DNA of 64,000 nucleotides from Chlamydia suis (GTDB taxonomy: Bacteria; Chlamydiota; Chlamydiia; Chlamydiales; Chlamydiaceae), in NCBI RefSeq assembly GCF_900169085.1, contig NZ_LT821323.1, positions 372,001 to 436,000 of the forward strand. The letters are read 5' to 3'. The notes below the pieces were generated by a model, which saw nothing but the letters and a program-made list of their open reading frames with translations, had not been told where the DNA came from and ran no database searches. The position numbers and the translations under genes are program-made. This document shows positions 62,145 to 64,000 of this stretch, piece by piece; positions within the stretch are counted from its first letter, which is position 1; every line of letters starts with the position of its first letter.

Positions 62145-64000
62145 GTGAAACGACTTTTCCTGCTTTGCGTTGGAGTGATCCTATCCCCCTTCCCATCTGA
62201 AGGGCTTTCTCATCAACAAGCGATCCAAAAAAAAGTGTCTTACCTGAGCCATTTTAAGGGCATCACGGGGATTATGGATGTTGAAGATGGCGTGCTACAT
62301 GTTCACGATGGTCTACGCCTTCAAGCTAATAAAGCCTATGTTGAAAACCGTACAGATTGCGGAATTAAAATCGTCGCTCATGGCAATGTCATGGTGAATT
62401 ATCGCGGAAAAATTCTAATCTGCGATTATTTAGAATATTACGAAGATACAGATTCCTGTTTACTAACCAATGGCCGCTGTTCGTTATACCCTTGGTTCAT
62501 TGGCGGATCCACGATGACAATCTCTCCGTCTTCTATTATCATTCACAAGGGGTATATTTCGACTTCTGAAGGTCCTCAGAAACACCTTTGTCTATCTGGA
62601 GATTATTTAGAGTATTCTTCAAAAGGCGTGTTATCTATGGGCCCTACACGTCTGTCTATTTGTAATACTCCGCTATTATTTCTTCCTCAGGTTTCCATTA
62701 TGCCAATGGAAATCCCTAAACCCCCTATTACTTTTCGAGGAGGAAGTGGTGGTTTTCTTGGATCCTACTTAGGTGTCAGCTATTCTCCCATCTCTAAAAA
62801 GCACTTTTCTACGACTTTATTCTTAGATAGCTTTTTTAAACACGGAATTGGCCTAGGATACAACATGCGCTTTTCCTCTCAGGAAAATCCTAGCAATGAA
62901 CTTCATATCAAAAGCTATTATGCACACCGGCTAGCTATCGATTCGTCGGGAGCAAAGGATCGTTATCGATTACATGGAGATTTTACTTTTTCGAAAGAAA
63001 AAACACGTCTTTCCGGAGAATTCCATTTAAGTGATAGCTGGGAAACAGTCGCTGATATTTTCCCTAATAACTTTTCTTTAAAAAATACCGGTCCTACAGA
63101 AATCAGTCTAGGCTGGCGAGATGACAACCTGTTTGGAAAAGTTACTTCTTCCGTTAAAGTGAATTCCTTTCAAAATGTTAAACAAGAATTGCCTCAAATA
63201 ACACTTCACCATCGGCCGGTAACGATTGGAGGCTCTCGTATTTTTTTAGAAAATCGCCTAGAAGCAGGCTTTTTAGATTTTCATTTCAGCGACAATATTT
63301 TAGGATCGAATTTTTCGTCGTGGAGGCTCTCTTCTGCTCATAAGATCTACCGTAGCCTGGCCTTTCCTATAGGAATATTAACTCCAACACTATCTGGAAC
63401 AGCCATTTACTACAGTCGGCTGCTTTCTCAAAATACAGGTCATTGGCAGTTATCGGGGGCTTTATCTCTTGATTATCGGTTATCTCTACAAAGAGAATAT
63501 CGCTATACACGCCATATTGTTGAGCCTTTTTGCTCACTTTTAAAAACGACGCGCCCCTTATTGTCCCCAGACGAGCCTCATATCTTCTCCATCAAGGATG
63601 CTTTTCACTCCATCAATCTTTTTCAAATTGGCATAGAATCTAGGGTCTTGAATAAACATTCCGCTCCAATACCCCCCTCTTATTTGAAATTGTGGACAAC
63701 CTGTATCTTTAACGAGCCTTATGCAAAAGAGACTTTCCCAAAAACGGCTTGTTGGTTCTCTCTACCTTTAACACTTCAAAATACCTTATCTATAGATGCT
63801 GAGTGGATTTGGAAGAAAAGCCGCTGGGATCATCTCAACATTATTTGGGATTGGATCCTAAACGACAATATTGGCCTGACTTTAGAGTTTTTGCATAGAA
63901 GCAAGTATGGGTTCATTAAATGTGCTAAAGATAACTATATACTTGATGTGAGTCGACCTTTAGAAACTTTACTAGCTTCGCCAGTTTCTAATCGAAGGAA
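62145..64000 (+). CDS. LptD/OstA-like outer membrane protein, 3' end cut by window edge
   Basis: Open frame from GTG at 62145 to the window end (about 618 codons), starting (M)KRLFLLCVGVILSPFPSEG, a clear Sec signal. The next part resembles the periplasmic OstA/LptA-like beta-jellyroll domain (HGNVMVNYRGKILICDYLEY). A long region of alternating hydrophobic strands follows (for example LGSYLGVSYSPISKKHFSTT), as in an outer-membrane beta-barrel. The domain order fits LptD, which inserts lipopolysaccharide in the outer leaflet. Chlamydial LPS assembly makes this sensible. GGAG lies about 10 nt upstream. Position matches CT351. Confidence 0.82.
   Translation, partial: MKRLFLLCVGVILSPFPSEGLSHQQAIQKKVSYLSHFKGITGIMDVEDGVLHVHDGLRLQANKAYVENRTDCGIKIVAHGNVMVNYRGKILICDYLEYYEDTDSCLLTNGRCSLYPWFIGGSTMTISPSSIIIHKGYISTSEGPQKHLCLSGDYLEYSSKGVLSMGPTRLSICNTPLLFLPQVSIMPMEIPKPPITFRGGSGGFLGSYLGVSYSPISKKHFSTTLFLDSFFKHGIGLGYNMRFSSQENPSNELHIKSYYAHRLAIDSSGAKDRYRLHGDFTFSKEKTRLSGEFHLSDSWETVADIFPNNFSLKNTGPTEISLGWRDDNLFGKVTSSVKVNSFQNVKQELPQITLHHRPVTIGGSRIFLENRLEAGFLDFHFSDNILGSNFSSWRLSSAHKIYRSLAFPIGILTPTLSGTAIYYSRLLSQNTGHWQLSGALSLDYRLSLQREYRYTRHIVEPFCSLLKTTRPLLSPDEPHIFSIKDAFHSINLFQIGIESRVLNKHSAPIPPSYLKLWTTCIFNEPYAKETFPKTACWFSLPLTLQNTLSIDAEWIWKKSRWDHLNIIWDWILNDNIGLTLEFLHRSKYGFIKCAKDNYILDVSRPLETLLASPVSNRR

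Overview
This window is chromosomal DNA of a Chlamydia species in the C. trachomatis / C. muridarum / C. suis group. The gene order from the V-type ATPase cluster to the LptD-like gene follows the order I know as CT308 to CT351 in C. trachomatis. Other chlamydial marks are the double-length UvrA, a fused PdhA-PdhB, a V-type rather than F-type ATPase, and Inc-like proteins with paired hydrophobic hairpins. The L7/L12 hinge looks most like C. muridarum from memory, but I could not check this.

Layout. 1-5.2 kb: start of the V-ATPase genes (atpA partial, a DUF2764-like gene, atpE), a secreted CT311-like protein, a zinc-ribbon protein and transaldolase. 5.3-18.6 kb: a minus-strand gene-expression block, transcribed infA, tRNA-Thr, tuf, tRNA-Trp, secE, nusG, rplK, rplA, rplJ, rplL, rpoB, rpoC. 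A consensus-like promoter precedes infA, and a second candidate promoter precedes rplK. 18.9-20.3 kb: an Inc-like gene coupled to a SufE-like gene. 20.3-25.2 kb: two large Chlamydia-specific paralogues (641 and 667 aa) with small ORFs and hairpins between them. 25.3-30.3 kb: tRNA-Met(CAT) followed by an accessory gene, a 1414-aa Mrr-like nuclease/SF2 helicase with eleven 67-residue helicase-associated repeats, flanked by short decayed reading frames. 30.4-36.7 kb: tpiA, xseA, xseB, a small ORF, dxs, pyk. 36.7-46 kb: uvrA, dnaX, a ybaB homologue, then ptsI and ptsH on the minus strand. 46-52.7 kb: a frameshifted CT338-like gene, comEC, pdhAB fusion, dnaJ, rpsU, tsaB. 53-64 kb: lon, an Inc-like gene, rnz, xerC, an ABC-F protein, maf, a HEAT-like secreted protein and an LptD-like protein cut by the window edge.

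Most of the window is conserved housekeeping sequence. The best candidate for an undescribed system is the tRNA-linked helicase/nuclease gene at 25713-29957. It combines a PD-(D/E)xK domain, a DEAH helicase and a long repeat array whose variation is confined to a few positions per repeat. It has no methyltransferase partner in the window. Secondary points of interest are the duplicated 641/667-aa locus, the homopolymer frameshift in the CT338-like gene, and the degenerate second half of the double UvrA.
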